A program made the position numbers and the translations under genes. A stretch of DNA of 64,000 bases from a virus. This document shows positions 17,909 through 27,487 of the stretch, in pieces (the first letter of the stretch is position 1; each line of letters begins with the position of its first letter). The stretch lies in IMG/VR virus record IMGVR_UViG_3300020027_000005, positions 1-64,000 of that record; one strand, 5' to 3'. The notes beneath the pieces are model-generated. The model worked only from the letters and a program-made list of their open reading frames with translations, searched no databases and was not told the origin of the DNA.

Positions 17909-18636
17909 GCGGGAAGGCTCGGACGATCGAGGCACTGGTCGGGGCTGGTGTAGGAGCTCTCGGTGGTGCTGTGGCCGGAGGTCTCTCCTACGAATCCAAG
18001 GACCCAAAGGAGTGGACCGACGAACATGGACTCACCTACGCCCGAGCCCATACGTCAGAGGAGAAAGCCGAACGTCGAAAACGGATGCTCACGGCCGCTC
18101 TGGTGGGTGCTGGAGTCGGTACAGGGGCTAGCCTGGGCGGGAGTGCTTTCCGGCGAATGCATCTGGACAGTGCAGAAGCAGCGGCGGCCCCCGAGCTGAT
18201 CAGAAACCGACTCGGTCATCTTCGAAAAATGGTCGATGAGGCCGAGGCAGGTGTCTCGGATGTCGACCAGTTCGGTCGTCGACTCATGGAACCCGAAGTT
18301 CTGAAGAAGCGGATGGTCCTCCAGGACCAAGAACATGAGTTGCACGGTCTTCTGGGGAAGGCTCGGGAAGCGAGAAGCGACTCGCCCTGGGGCGGCTACA
18401 CGCAGCTGAAGGACAAAGGTCCCCGAGAGGACCTCACCCACGAGGGTCGAGTCAATCGGCACTTCAAGGAGTTGAGGGCCAGACATGGACTCCCCGGGAT
18501 CGTGGACGAGGAGTTCTTTAAGCAGCTCCTCCACAAGAGCGCCAGCATCTCGACCATCCTGGCGGATCTGCCTTCTTCTGCGGGAAAGGCTTTCTTCAGC
18601 GAACTTCGGGAGATCAGCTCCCATGCGAGAGGGTGA
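17905..18636 (+). CDS. Helical protein with glycine-zipper segments and terminal FFxEL box
   Basis: A 243-residue protein starting on a GTG overlapping the previous stop. Two Gly/Ala-rich hydrophobic segments lie near residues 10-30 (ALVGAGVGALGGAVAGGLS) and 62-80 (AALVGAGVGTGASLGG). EHELHG near residue 142 is shared with the protein at 12974-13495. The C-terminus contains EEFFKQLLHKSAS and AFFSELREIS, variants of the F-x-x-E-L box found in the proteins just upstream of the sigma gene. It is probably part of the same functional set, separated by beta-sandwich genes. A membrane-active virion protein is a reasonable guess. Confidence 0.55.
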   Translation: MSGKARTIEALVGAGVGALGGAVAGGLSYESKDPKEWTDEHGLTYARAHTSEEKAERRKRMLTAALVGAGVGTGASLGGSAFRRMHLDSAEAAAAPELIRNRLGHLRKMVDEAEAGVSDVDQFGRRLMEPEVLKKRMVLQDQEHELHGLLGKAREARSDSPWGGYTQLKDKGPREDLTHEGRVNRHFKELRARHGLPGIVDEEFFKQLLHKSASISTILADLPSSAGKAFFSELREISSHARG

Positions 18637-19307
18637 TGGCCACCACGATCACCGGCACCATCATCTCTCCAGGAACTGATCCAGAACTGAACCTGTGTCG
18701 GGTGTCCGGCTACTTGCGAGATGTGGGCGGAGTTCCGTTGAGGGGACAGGCCATTACGGTCCGCCACATCTACAACCCGATCGGAATCGCCCCCGACACT
18801 CTCGTATTGAGCGAGAGAAAGGTCTATCGTACAGACAAAGACGGGTACGTCCAGTTCGACCTGCTCCAGGGAGCTTTGGTTGATTTCGAACTCCCGAACC
18901 GACTCGCCGATCACGTCCTTCATCGCCTCGTCCCCAGTGTCGTCAGCATCGACCTGGTCGACCTCTTCTTCCCCTACATCCTCGCGATCGAGTTCGTTAC
19001 GACCACCCCACAAGCCCTCGAGGTCGGGGACACACTCACGATCGCCGCCGTCGCTCTCCTTTCGAATGGCGAGACCGTGGTTCTGGCATCTACTTCGACC
19101 ACGCTCGAATCTTCAGACGAAGAGGTTCTTGAAAGAACGTCGGGCTTCCTCTTCACGGCGTTGACCCCAGGATCGATTCTCATCTCGATGACGGACTTCG
19201 ACCCGGAGCCTCTGAAGCTCCTGCTCGAGCCGGATGGGGATGCGATCTACATTCAAGCTCAACCCGCCCTGGCCTTCCCGGACGACATCGTGGTCGTCGT
19301 GTCCTAG
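18633..19307 (+). CDS. Beta-sandwich virion protein
   Basis: A 224-residue protein; GTG at 18633 or ATG at 18636 may be used, both overlapping the previous stop. Residues ~20-110 match, in pattern, the C-terminal domain of the protein at 14427-15017: a CR start, a G-x-P turn, then TDKDGYVQFDLLQGA. Residues ~125-200 resemble a bacterial Ig-like domain (GDTLTIAAVALLSNGET). It is probably a tail decoration or linker subunit. The paralogy is judged by eye only. Confidence 0.5.
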   Translation: MMATTITGTIISPGTDPELNLCRVSGYLRDVGGVPLRGQAITVRHIYNPIGIAPDTLVLSERKVYRTDKDGYVQFDLLQGALVDFELPNRLADHVLHRLVPSVVSIDLVDLFFPYILAIEFVTTTPQALEVGDTLTIAAVALLSNGETVVLASTSTTLESSDEEVLERTSGFLFTALTPGSILISMTDFDPEPLKLLLEPDGDAIYIQAQPALAFPDDIVVVVS

Positions 19308-19330
19308 GTCGGAGGAGATAGAAGACTGCG

Positions 19331-22300
19331 ATGTCTATCTCCAGAGACGATGTTCGGGAGGCCGTAGAGAGGTACATCCCCCGAACTGCGAACTTCGCCC
19401 GGTCTGCGGACCTGGGGGAGTTGAATCGCGAAGAAGTCTTCGACAGACTGCTTCACATCGTTCTGTCTGCACTCCTCGTCGATCCTGATGCAGTTTTCTT
19501 TTCCGTGTACTTGTCGACGCAGCGTCTGCTTCAAGACATTCAGGTTGCGCTCGACGCACTCATCGACTTGGATTCCATCGACCAACTTCGAGGAATCTCG
19601 CCTCTCCCTCCGATTCGCCTCGAGGATTTGAGCAAGCTCGAAGACGCGCAGAGTTCACTCATCGGAATGAGTGCCGCCCTCGTCGACAACCTCTTCGGCA
19701 TCAACCAGTTCAACGCATTCTCGGAGGACATCACTTCCTTCCTGGTCGAGAGCGTCGTCCCGAACGTTCTCAACGGAGGGAACAACGAGAAGTCCTCTGC
19801 GGCGATTCGAGGGTCTCTCCAGAAGGTGGCGGATGCCTGGGACGCAGTCCTGGAGCGGAGAGCCCAGATCCCGACGGCAGTGGAGGAGTACGAAAATCTG
19901 GACTTGAGAGTCCAGGTTTCCTCCACCGTGATCTCTTCCATCCGGGAGAAGATCATCGAACTCCGGACCACGCTTCCGACTCTGGCTACGACCGAACACG
20001 GGAAGCAGTCCGAGCAGATTCTGGTGGATCTGGCCGCAGCGGTGGCCTCTCTTCGGGTCATCGCCCTTTCGCCTACGCCCTTCGGTCAACAGATTTTGGG
20101 ACCGTTGGACGACGGCTACACCGACGCCGAGTACTTGTTGACGGAGGGAACTGCGACTATCGAGCCTCTTCGGCCTCTTCTGAAAGGCGATGACGGGAAG
20201 CTCTTCTTCGACTCGGTTCTGGTGAGTTCCGCCGGGCAGACGGTCACCGACGGAGACGACTTCACAGCTGAGTTCACGGACCCCGATGTCTCGGACTTCA
20301 CGACGGTGGTGTCTGCTGGACAGTTCCTTACCCTCGTGAACTCAGGGGAGAGGTTTCAACTCAACGCGGTCGTAGCCGCTGCGTTGACCTTGGACGGGGA
20401 GACCCGACACCTGGCCGCCTCTCCGCAGCGCTACGTCGTGACAGAGACGCCTCCAGGGACATTCTTCCGGAGCCTCGAGACCGACTTCTGGGACGAATAC
20501 ACCGGAGGTAGGACCGCGAGCACCGTTCTTCTCTCGGGTACGAACGGGTCCTGGGTTCGTATCGACAAGGTGGTGGGCAGTGACGGACGGAACATCAAGG
20601 CTCAAGGAACTGCAGGAGTTGCTCGACCCTTCAAGGCCGAGGGTGGTTTCGGTCTCCAAGACGGAGGGGGGACCGCATTCCTTGATGTTACGACCCCCGC
20701 CGCCTTCCTCTCTGACGGGGTCCTGCCGGGAGATCATCTCCTGGTGGACGGGGCGAACGCCACCGGAAACCCCTACACCGTCCTCTCCCTCGTAGCGGAA
20801 GAGGCGCTCTTCGTTGTCGAGACCTTCCCAGGTCCTGGAGACTTCTCTTCGGACTGGATTGTCGAAGAAGCGGATGCCGATCATCTCTTTGTCGTCGACG
20901 AGGATGTCTTCGAAAGAGGGGTTGTGGTCGGGGATGTCATCTTCTTCCTGAACGTCGGGCCGATTCTCACTGCCGAAATCACAGAGATTCGAGGGGTCAA
21001 TCTTCTCCTCACCGACTTCTTCTTCGACGAGAATCAGGCGGGTATTGAATGGGAGATTCGCTATTCGGACCTTTTGTTCATCTCGGACACGGCGAACTTC
21101 CTTTCGAACAACGTAGTTCCGGGCGACATTCTCGAGGTCCAGGGTGTGGAGGACTACACCATCGTTTCGGTCGACTCCCAGACCCAGCTCACGGTCGACC
21201 CAGAGATTGACTCCTTTTTCGTCGGAAAGAATTTCCTGGTTTACCCGGACCCGACGATTACTACAAAATTCGTTCAGACCGATGTGGACTTCGAAGCCCA
21301 CGGCATCGGTGCCTTCTTCGAAGGTGTTCAGGTCATCCTGAATGCGGAGACTGGAGATCTGAACGTGGTTCGGCTCGATCCAGACGACCCGGTGCAGGCA
21401 CTTCGCGTCGAGACTCCGGTGTCGGTCGATGCGGGTCCGTTGAACTGGACCCTTCGTGCAGGCGACGAGACGGATCTATTCAACGATCCGAGCGGTCCTT
21501 TCGCCAACTACGAAGCCGGCGACATCATCGTCTACAGGCCGGGGACTGTCGACGAAAGACGTGTCGGCATTCAAGAGGTCCTTGGCCCGCAGTCTGTCCG
21601 GCTGGCTGGAACTCTCCCGCAGGGTGAGGTCGACATTCCCTATGCCGTGATCTCGGTCTGCAAGGGAGGAGTCCAGCTCATCGTTTCTGGTCGACGGCAC
21701 TCCGTGATCAGCGTGGTCGACCGGCACACGCTCCAGGTCCAGCCTCCTCTCGCATTGACCATCGGCAAGGACGTGGAGTTCCTCATCGTTCGGAGTGGAA
21801 GCACTCCGCTTGCGTACCACCTCGTCGATGAGGTCACGGCCCAGACCTTTGGCGTTCAGGGTTTCCCTGCCTCCATCGTAGGGTCGGACTTCGAACTCAT
21901 GAGCGGGCAGCAGGTGAAGGGAAGGGTCACCGCTCGGGTCGATGCGAATGACGATACCCGTTTCGAGAGCTTCAACATCACGGCCCAGCTGCGCATTGGT
22001 CAGAGAAAGGCAGCCTACAGACTCCGAACCCTCCTCTCGAACACGACGAACAAGTTCAAGACCGATTCCTCCAGCCCACTCCCAGCTGCCGGAGACATCC
22101 TCACCGTCTGGGGCCAGGCTCGGACTTTCGAGATTCTGGAAGTGGCGCTGGTTGGTTCGGACATCGTCCTCACGATCGACGGACTTCTTCCGGCCAGGCT
22201 CGAGGAGCAGTCTTTCGTCGTAGTAAGAGGAGGTTCCAGAAACCACGGAAGGTTCCTCCTCCTCCAGCAGAAGTTGGCGACTCTCGCCCAGGATGACGAC

Positions 22301-23314
22301 ACGTCCTCGCTTCGTCTGGCTGTGGCGGAAGTCCTTCTCGATTTCGGTTCAAACACTCAGCCGATCGCTGCTGGAGTGGGTGCCGACCTGACGTTCGACG
22401 AGGACGGAGATGGGCTTACGGACACCATCACCGTCAGCACCGCCACCTTCGTGACTGACGGAGTGGAGTTCGGGCACCGAGTAGACGTGGTGTATCCAGG
22501 CCCGACTTCTCGGCGTTCATACGTCATTGAGGTCGTGAGCGAAACGGTACTTAAAGTGGACCCTGCCGTACCGGTGTCTGTCACTCCCTTGGCTTGGGCC
22601 ATCGTTCGATCGAGCGTCTCGAACGCCCTCGACGATGTGCTGCAGCTTCGGACACAGATGGAAGATCTCCAGGAGATCGTAAATCTCTACGTTGTCGAAC
22701 AGAACGCCACGGTCTTGAACGCCCTGAACATGTTGAAGAAGCATCGGATGGACCGGGCCATCGACTTGTTCTACGACGGGCAACTCGCAGAGTTCGTGGC
22801 CATGGAGTCCACGGACAGCAGCTACGCGAGTCAGGCTCGCAGCTCCATCCAGACCGTCGGAGCTGCGACGACTCCATCCGAGGACGTTGTTTCCAGTTCC
22901 TCGCAGCAGGTGAGTTCCGGAAACAACCTTTCTGGAGTGGATCCGGTCACAGGGAAGGCGGCTCCGAGTAGCACCTTTGCTTCGGCTACCCAGAGCCAGG
23001 CCATTGGCACAGACGAAGTCGAGACTCGAATCGCCTTGTCGAAGGCTGTGACCGAACTCGTGGCCGATGAACAGATTCGATCGATGCTCACGCTCAGCCT
23101 GGATGAAGCACGAAACAGAGGAATCTACGAGCTGAACGGGGAGATTCAAAGTGGTGTAATCTCCGATCAGGACTCGACCCTTCCCTGGCTCGATAAGACA
23201 GGGTCCGTGAAAGACAGGCTCATCGAGAAGGCGCAGGCTGCCATGGATGCCATCCAGTACATGCTGGACCATCCAGATGAATTCGACGACGTGGCTTCAG
23301 AGGACTCCGGATGA
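19331..23314 (+). CDS. Giant modular virion protein with seven GD-box repeats
   Basis: A 1327-residue protein, the longest in the virion block. Residues 1-300 are helical. Residues ~310-1100 contain about seven degenerate copies of a beta module with a V-x-x-GD turn, a Y-T-I-x-S-V strand and a closing L-x-V-D-P segment; NNVVPGDILEVQGV near 598 is a clear copy. The C-terminal ~230 residues are again helical and Ser/Gln-rich. GGAGGAG lies upstream of the ATG. Its place just before the gp25/baseplate-J region suggests a baseplate or tail-surface assembly protein. No known family name can be given with confidence. Confidence 0.55.
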   Translation: MSISRDDVREAVERYIPRTANFARSADLGELNREEVFDRLLHIVLSALLVDPDAVFFSVYLSTQRLLQDIQVALDALIDLDSIDQLRGISPLPPIRLEDLSKLEDAQSSLIGMSAALVDNLFGINQFNAFSEDITSFLVESVVPNVLNGGNNEKSSAAIRGSLQKVADAWDAVLERRAQIPTAVEEYENLDLRVQVSSTVISSIREKIIELRTTLPTLATTEHGKQSEQILVDLAAAVASLRVIALSPTPFGQQILGPLDDGYTDAEYLLTEGTATIEPLRPLLKGDDGKLFFDSVLVSSAGQTVTDGDDFTAEFTDPDVSDFTTVVSAGQFLTLVNSGERFQLNAVVAAALTLDGETRHLAASPQRYVVTETPPGTFFRSLETDFWDEYTGGRTASTVLLSGTNGSWVRIDKVVGSDGRNIKAQGTAGVARPFKAEGGFGLQDGGGTAFLDVTTPAAFLSDGVLPGDHLLVDGANATGNPYTVLSLVAEEALFVVETFPGPGDFSSDWIVEEADADHLFVVDEDVFERGVVVGDVIFFLNVGPILTAEITEIRGVNLLLTDFFFDENQAGIEWEIRYSDLLFISDTANFLSNNVVPGDILEVQGVEDYTIVSVDSQTQLTVDPEIDSFFVGKNFLVYPDPTITTKFVQTDVDFEAHGIGAFFEGVQVILNAETGDLNVVRLDPDDPVQALRVETPVSVDAGPLNWTLRAGDETDLFNDPSGPFANYEAGDIIVYRPGTVDERRVGIQEVLGPQSVRLAGTLPQGEVDIPYAVISVCKGGVQLIVSGRRHSVISVVDRHTLQVQPPLALTIGKDVEFLIVRSGSTPLAYHLVDEVTAQTFGVQGFPASIVGSDFELMSGQQVKGRVTARVDANDDTRFESFNITAQLRIGQRKAAYRLRTLLSNTTNKFKTDSSSPLPAAGDILTVWGQARTFEILEVALVGSDIVLTIDGLLPARLEEQSFVVVRGGSRNHGRFLLLQQKLATLAQDDDTSSLRLAVAEVLLDFGSNTQPIAAGVGADLTFDEDGDGLTDTITVSTATFVTDGVEFGHRVDVVYPGPTSRRSYVIEVVSETVLKVDPAVPVSVTPLAWAIVRSSVSNALDDVLQLRTQMEDLQEIVNLYVVEQNATVLNALNMLKKHRMDRAIDLFYDGQLAEFVAMESTDSSYASQARSSIQTVGAATTPSEDVVSSSSQQVSSGNNLSGVDPVTGKAAPSSTFASATQSQAIGTDEVETRIALSKAVTELVADEQIRSMLTLSLDEARNRGIYELNGEIQSGVISDQDSTLPWLDKTGSVKDRLIEKAQAAMDAIQYMLDHPDEFDDVASEDSG
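20260..22620 (+). repeat. Tandem GD-box beta-module repeats within the giant virion gene
   Basis: Seven protein-level repeats are visible. Anchors are AGQFLTLVNSG, LPGDHLLVDG, VVGDVIFFLN, VPGDILEVQG, EAGDIIVYRP, AAGDILTVWG and EFGHRVDVVY. Each is followed by a strand pair and a short closing V-x-R or Y-P-D segment. Spacing is about 75-150 residues. DNA identity between copies is low, so these are old duplications. Single or double copies also occur in the genes at 15026, 23983, 27487 and 29175. Confidence 0.5.
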
Positions 23315-23973
23315 TCGATGTGCAGTTCATCTCTCTTGTGGATGAGCTTCAGGTTCTGGCCGCCGTAGAGGTGCCGGATGCAGAACCTCGAGCCATTCGA
23401 CTGCAGTCGAGGGGCGGTTTCTTCGACGCACAACGGGTTCTCATTAATGACTTTGGAGTCGACACCTTTACGGTGGTGAACGACAACTTCCTCCTGGTGA
23501 ATCCCCCGAATCAGTTCTCTACAATCACCGTGGCTCAGATGGACTTCGCGGTGGTGTCGGGTTCCTACACGGGCGGTCGATCTGCCCGTCTGGTCTTCGG
23601 TCCCACGAAGACTGTTCGGAAAGTCGAAGGACTTCAGAAGCTGGTCCAGCAGGTGGTGAAGACCTTCTTGTCGAACGTCGGGTCGAACAAGTTCGCACGC
23701 AACGACGGGGGAGATCTTCTCCGGTCCCTCGGGGCCACGCTAAGCCCCGAGGGCCGTGCAAAAGTGACGGCCTCCGTTTCGCAAGCGGTTTCTCGAACGG
23801 AGGAACAGGTTCGAGCAGCGCAGCTTCGTGTACGGGGCCTGCCGACCGTGGAGAGGCTGCTCTCGCTCCAGCTCGACGGCGTCGTCTACCTCGCGGACCA
23901 GTTCAAGGTAGAAGCCAAGGTCAGGCTCGTGACGTTCGCTGGAAAGGCGATCGACATTCCACTGACTTTGTAA
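23311..23973 (+). CDS. Baseplate-region protein, possible wedge component
   Basis: A 220-residue protein coupled by ATGA to the giant modular protein and followed closely by the baseplate J-like gene. Residues 1-85 are beta-rich. Residues ~100-165 are helical, with NKFARNDGGDLLRSLG, a pattern seen in phage baseplate proteins just before gpJ homologues. The C-terminus returns to beta strands (VEAKVRLVTFAGKAIDIPL). The order fits the gp25/W position, but the sequence is not a textbook gp25 and the call stays tentative. Confidence 0.45.
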   Translation: MIDVQFISLVDELQVLAAVEVPDAEPRAIRLQSRGGFFDAQRVLINDFGVDTFTVVNDNFLLVNPPNQFSTITVAQMDFAVVSGSYTGGRSARLVFGPTKTVRKVEGLQKLVQQVVKTFLSNVGSNKFARNDGGDLLRSLGATLSPEGRAKVTASVSQAVSRTEEQVRAAQLRVRGLPTVERLLSLQLDGVVYLADQFKVEAKVRLVTFAGKAIDIPLTL

Positions 23974-23982
23974 AGAGGGCTC

Positions 23983-26586
23983 ATGGCAACGGACGCAACT
24001 CTTCAGGAGCTGGCCCTCGAGCTGATGGCTGACTTCGACTCGACCATCGACACGTCGGAAGGCTCTCCATTTCGCACGAAGTTCCTGACCCCCTTCCTCA
24101 CCCGGGTGGGTGGGAATCCTCTCGATGGAGACCTGGAGACCTTCCTCGTTTCGCGTCTCGAGACCGAGATTCCGAGCATCGATGTGTCCCCGCTTGCGGG
24201 TATGCGAGACCTCGTCATCCGAGCGTGTACGGCCATCCTGGCTCCGTTCCGTCGGGAGATCTCGGCTCTCAAGCTGACCCAGAGTCTCTCGAAGTACCAG
24301 AGCATGACGAGGGCCGAGCTCAACGCCCTCCTTGCAAACTTCTTCACCGAGCTTCGGGAAGGGTCGGTCTCTGTGGGCATCGTCCGGATGCTCTTTCCCT
24401 CTCCCCGGTCGGTGACGGTGACTCCGCTCACCCAGTTCTCGACGGGGACGGGTCTGAACTTCTTCCCACAGACCGCCCAGTCGCTGACCTCGGTGCAGAT
24501 GTCCTTCAACCAAGACGGAAGCCTGTTCTTCATGGACATCCTCGTCCAGGCGGAGAGTCCAGGAGAGGCCTACAACCTGGAGCCTGACTCCATCACTTCG
24601 GTGATCGGAATCAACGGGGTCACCAGGGTCACGAATCTCGGGAAATTCGAGGACGGTCTCTCGGAAGAGACGAAGGACGAGGGCGTCGCCCGGACTCAGA
24701 ACTCCATTACAATCCGGAACCTGATCACCGACCGCGGCGTAAAGTTCGTTCTTCCCGAGAACTTCCCTGCGGTCGAAACCCTCCAGGTGATCGGGCATGG
24801 TGATCCTGAAATGGACCGGGACGTGGTCTACGGGCCTGTCGCCATTTCCGACATTCCAGGAGGTATCACCGGAAAGGACGACCCCGGTCTCGGCGGAGGG
24901 GAGCAGATCCACATCGGAGGTAAGACCGACATCTACGTCTACCAGGCCGTTCCGGATCAGGATGACGTAGATATCGAAGACCTCACCGACAAGGGGTTCC
25001 GGATCTTCGCAGGAGTCCATGGCTATACAGATGCCGGTTCTCCCACGACAACGTTCAAGGATGATTTCGGGTTCTTCGACAAGCGAGGAGTTGCAGCAGG
25101 TGATTTCCTTCTCCTCGACAACCTCGTCAACGAGGTCGTGACTGTCGGAACATCAAACCTCGAGGTGATCGATCCTCTCGACGCTTCGCAATTCGGAAAG
25201 GTCTACGAGATCATCCGGAAGGTTCCAGGCTTCCTGACCGTCCCCCTCTACGACCTGGTTGCAGAGGACGCTGATGGGAACCCGGTCATCGATGCGGACG
25301 ACGACCCGATCTGTCCGATCCCCGGTTCCACTACCAAGGTCCCCCTCGTCCTCTCTTCGGTCGAGGTCAAGAAGTCCACAGTCGACTGGTCGAGCATCGC
25401 CAGGTCGAATGTGAAGCTTCCGCTCCTGCGGGTGGTGTCTGTCGAGCGGTTGGACCCGATCACCCTCGAAGGTTCGGCCCTCTTCATTCCCATGAGAGAC
25501 CCGATCTTGGCTGTGGTCATTGGCGACGATTTCGCAGGTGGAACCGTCAGTACGAAAGCCCAGGGAACCATCAGGGTCTACTTCCGAGATCCGGTGAACG
25601 CCTGGGTAACAAGAGCGGACACCCGGTTCCTGAGCGCGGAGACTTTCAGCTTCCGTCCCATCACCGAGGTGTCGGGCACGGACCACACCAGCACAGCCTC
25701 TGGAACTTCGGGAGGGAACACCATTACCCTTACGAATGGGAACTTCTCGGCAGCGGGTCTCGACGTCTTCCGTCCTGGATACCGCATCGAGATTCCGAGT
25801 GGAGCCGGTGCCGGGACCTACACCGTTGTCTCCGGGGTGTTTTCCACTCCGAATACCATTCTCACCATTCGAGAAGATCTCCCGGCTACCTTCTCCTTGG
25901 CGAACTGGGGTGCGCACGTTGGCCGACTCGAGTCTACGGACCAGCTCGACGAGACCCTGGGGCTCTCGTACCTGGACGTGGAAGTCGAAGCGATGGTCAA
26001 CGGCACGAACATGAACTTGGCTGAAGACACTCCGTTCCCAGACATCGTCTCTCTGGATTCGGAGGGCTGGTCTCTCGAAACGACGAAGAACGTCACCTCT
26101 TTCTCGACTCGAGAGCTTCCCTACATCCAGTTCACGGAGTGGGTGAGTGACGATCTGTTCCTCGGCGATCCGCTCGACGCACCCGCAGTCCGTGTCTCCT
26201 ACGAACATGCCAGCACTCTGAAGGATCTGCAGACTTTCGCGGATGCTGCAGCAAACCGAATCGTCGCCGAGGAAGTTCTGATTCGGCACTACCTCCCGGC
26301 CTACGTCCGGACAGTTGCAGTCATTGGTGGAATCTCGGTGGAGGACAGCAAGGAGAGAGTCGTCGAGTTCATCAACGCTCTCGATCCACTCGTTGAACTC
26401 CAGGTCTCGGACGTGATCGGCGACCTCACCAAGGCGGGTGTCACGAGCGTCGAGCTTCCTTTGTTCCTCGTGTCTTTGGCCCAGGACTCGTTTCGAAACT
26501 GGACCGGACTCATCAGCCAGAACACTCTCGGATCCAACAGGATTCAACACTTCATCGCGGACGAGTCCGCAATCGTCATCTCCTAG
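23983..26586 (+). CDS. Baseplate J-like protein
   Basis: An 867-residue protein. The N-terminal 120 residues (helical, with MRDLVIRACTAILAPFRREI) and the following beta region with GEAYNLEPDSITSV match the pattern of baseplate J/gp47/T4 gp6-type wedge proteins. Two GD-box modules (KRGVAAGDFLLLDN and a later FRPGYRIEIPSG segment) lie in the middle. The C-terminal ~130 residues contain the helix and beta element typical of J proteins (AEEVLIRHYLPAYVRTV). It forms part of the baseplate wedge ring and supports a contractile tail. Its 3' end overlaps a convergent minus-strand gene by 11 bases. Confidence 0.7.
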   Translation: MATDATLQELALELMADFDSTIDTSEGSPFRTKFLTPFLTRVGGNPLDGDLETFLVSRLETEIPSIDVSPLAGMRDLVIRACTAILAPFRREISALKLTQSLSKYQSMTRAELNALLANFFTELREGSVSVGIVRMLFPSPRSVTVTPLTQFSTGTGLNFFPQTAQSLTSVQMSFNQDGSLFFMDILVQAESPGEAYNLEPDSITSVIGINGVTRVTNLGKFEDGLSEETKDEGVARTQNSITIRNLITDRGVKFVLPENFPAVETLQVIGHGDPEMDRDVVYGPVAISDIPGGITGKDDPGLGGGEQIHIGGKTDIYVYQAVPDQDDVDIEDLTDKGFRIFAGVHGYTDAGSPTTTFKDDFGFFDKRGVAAGDFLLLDNLVNEVVTVGTSNLEVIDPLDASQFGKVYEIIRKVPGFLTVPLYDLVAEDADGNPVIDADDDPICPIPGSTTKVPLVLSSVEVKKSTVDWSSIARSNVKLPLLRVVSVERLDPITLEGSALFIPMRDPILAVVIGDDFAGGTVSTKAQGTIRVYFRDPVNAWVTRADTRFLSAETFSFRPITEVSGTDHTSTASGTSGGNTITLTNGNFSAAGLDVFRPGYRIEIPSGAGAGTYTVVSGVFSTPNTILTIREDLPATFSLANWGAHVGRLESTDQLDETLGLSYLDVEVEAMVNGTNMNLAEDTPFPDIVSLDSEGWSLETTKNVTSFSTRELPYIQFTEWVSDDLFLGDPLDAPAVRVSYEHASTLKDLQTFADAAANRIVAEEVLIRHYLPAYVRTVAVIGGISVEDSKERVVEFINALDPLVELQVSDVIGDLTKAGVTSVELPLFLVSLAQDSFRNWTGLISQNTLGSNRIQHFIADESAIVIS

Positions 26587-26749
26587 GAGGGCATCCGGGG
26601 CATTCGTTGAATACTTGTCCGTTCTCCAGCTTGGGGACGAGGAGTTGGCCACAGTCCTTGCACCGGAGAGGTTCCTGAAGTGAGGGCAGGGTCGGTTCTT
26701 CTTCCAGAATTTCCCGAACTTCTTCCTCTGTCAGAGTGCGGATGGGCAT
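26576..26749 (-). CDS. Small zinc-ribbon protein on the opposite strand
   Basis: A 57-residue protein. The start at 26749 is preferred over 26770 because GGAG lies five bases upstream. It has an acidic helix (TLTEEEVREILEEEP) followed by a four-cysteine ribbon (CKDCG, then CPGC at the C-terminus). It is the only minus-strand gene in the 36 kb virion operon and overlaps the end of the baseplate J-like gene. It may be a regulatory or moron-type gene. The small size lowers confidence, but the clean ribbon and RBS support it. Confidence 0.55.
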   Translation of the reverse strand: MPIRTLTEEEVREILEEEPTLPSLQEPLRCKDCGQLLVPKLENGQVFNECPGCPPRR

Positions 26750-26803
26750 CAGGTCTCCAGGCGAGAACATCGGGTAGGATAGCCTTCAAAATCAGGTAGG
26801 TCG

Positions 26804-27487
26804 ATGCGCCACGAAGCACAGCACTGGGATCGGATTCGGGCCACGGTCGAAATGGTCCGGCCCATGGGCAATGGCCTCACAGGGTTGACCCCTGTCGTGA
26901 CCATTCAGCGGCTTTCCGATGGCCAGTTCCTGGCGAACGGCGGGGCTTCCTGGGCTGCAGGTGTTGCAACGAACAACATGGTCGAGGTCAGTTCTTCAAA
27001 TCTTCCCGGACTCTACTCTTTTGCAATCCCTTCCGGCGCTTTGACCTATCTCCAAGGCTTGGCCGGGTACAGGTTCAAGATCACGGAGGCGACAGAGAAC
27101 CTCCTCGAGTACGTGTCCGTCGCTGGCCTTCGGTCGGAGTGGGACGAACTCACTGCTTCTCACGTCGTGGCGAATACCTTCGGAGTCGGGTCTCTCCCTC
27201 CCTCGGCAGCGGCCATCGCCGACCAGGTCTGGGACGAAGACATCTCCGGCCACACCTCGGCTTCGAGCGCAGGTCGAATGCTGCACATCATCATGAGTCT
27301 CGGTCACGGAAACCATCGTCTCCGGAATCCTGTGTTCGACTCTGAAGGTCGCATGACGGAGTGTGAACTCCGGACTTTCGCCAACACTTCGGATGCGAAT
27401 TCTGACTCGAACGCGCTCGCGACCTTTACCATGGAAATGACCTACGACGCCTTCGGGAATCTCGCCTCGCTGCTCTCGAGGAACTAG
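26804..27487 (+). CDS. Tail structural protein
   Basis: A 227-residue protein preceded by AGGTAGG. Residues 10-110 form a beta domain. Residues ~140-165 hold ADQVWDEDISGHTSASSAGR, a pattern common in phage tail-fibre or baseplate-attached proteins. The C-terminal ~60 residues (HRLRNPVFDSEGRMTECELR) look like a small fibre-tip or attachment domain. It starts a new stretch after the baseplate J-like gene and is coupled to the next gene by a TAGTG overlap. Confidence 0.5.
   Translation: MRHEAQHWDRIRATVEMVRPMGNGLTGLTPVVTIQRLSDGQFLANGGASWAAGVATNNMVEVSSSNLPGLYSFAIPSGALTYLQGLAGYRFKITEATENLLEYVSVAGLRSEWDELTASHVVANTFGVGSLPPSAAAIADQVWDEDISGHTSASSAGRMLHIIMSLGHGNHRLRNPVFDSEGRMTECELRTFANTSDANSDSNALATFTMEMTYDAFGNLASLLSRN

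Noticed and set aside
16445-18007. 520-residue minus-strand ORF
   Set aside because: It lies fully opposite well-supported structural genes, with no ribosome binding site or recognisable domain.
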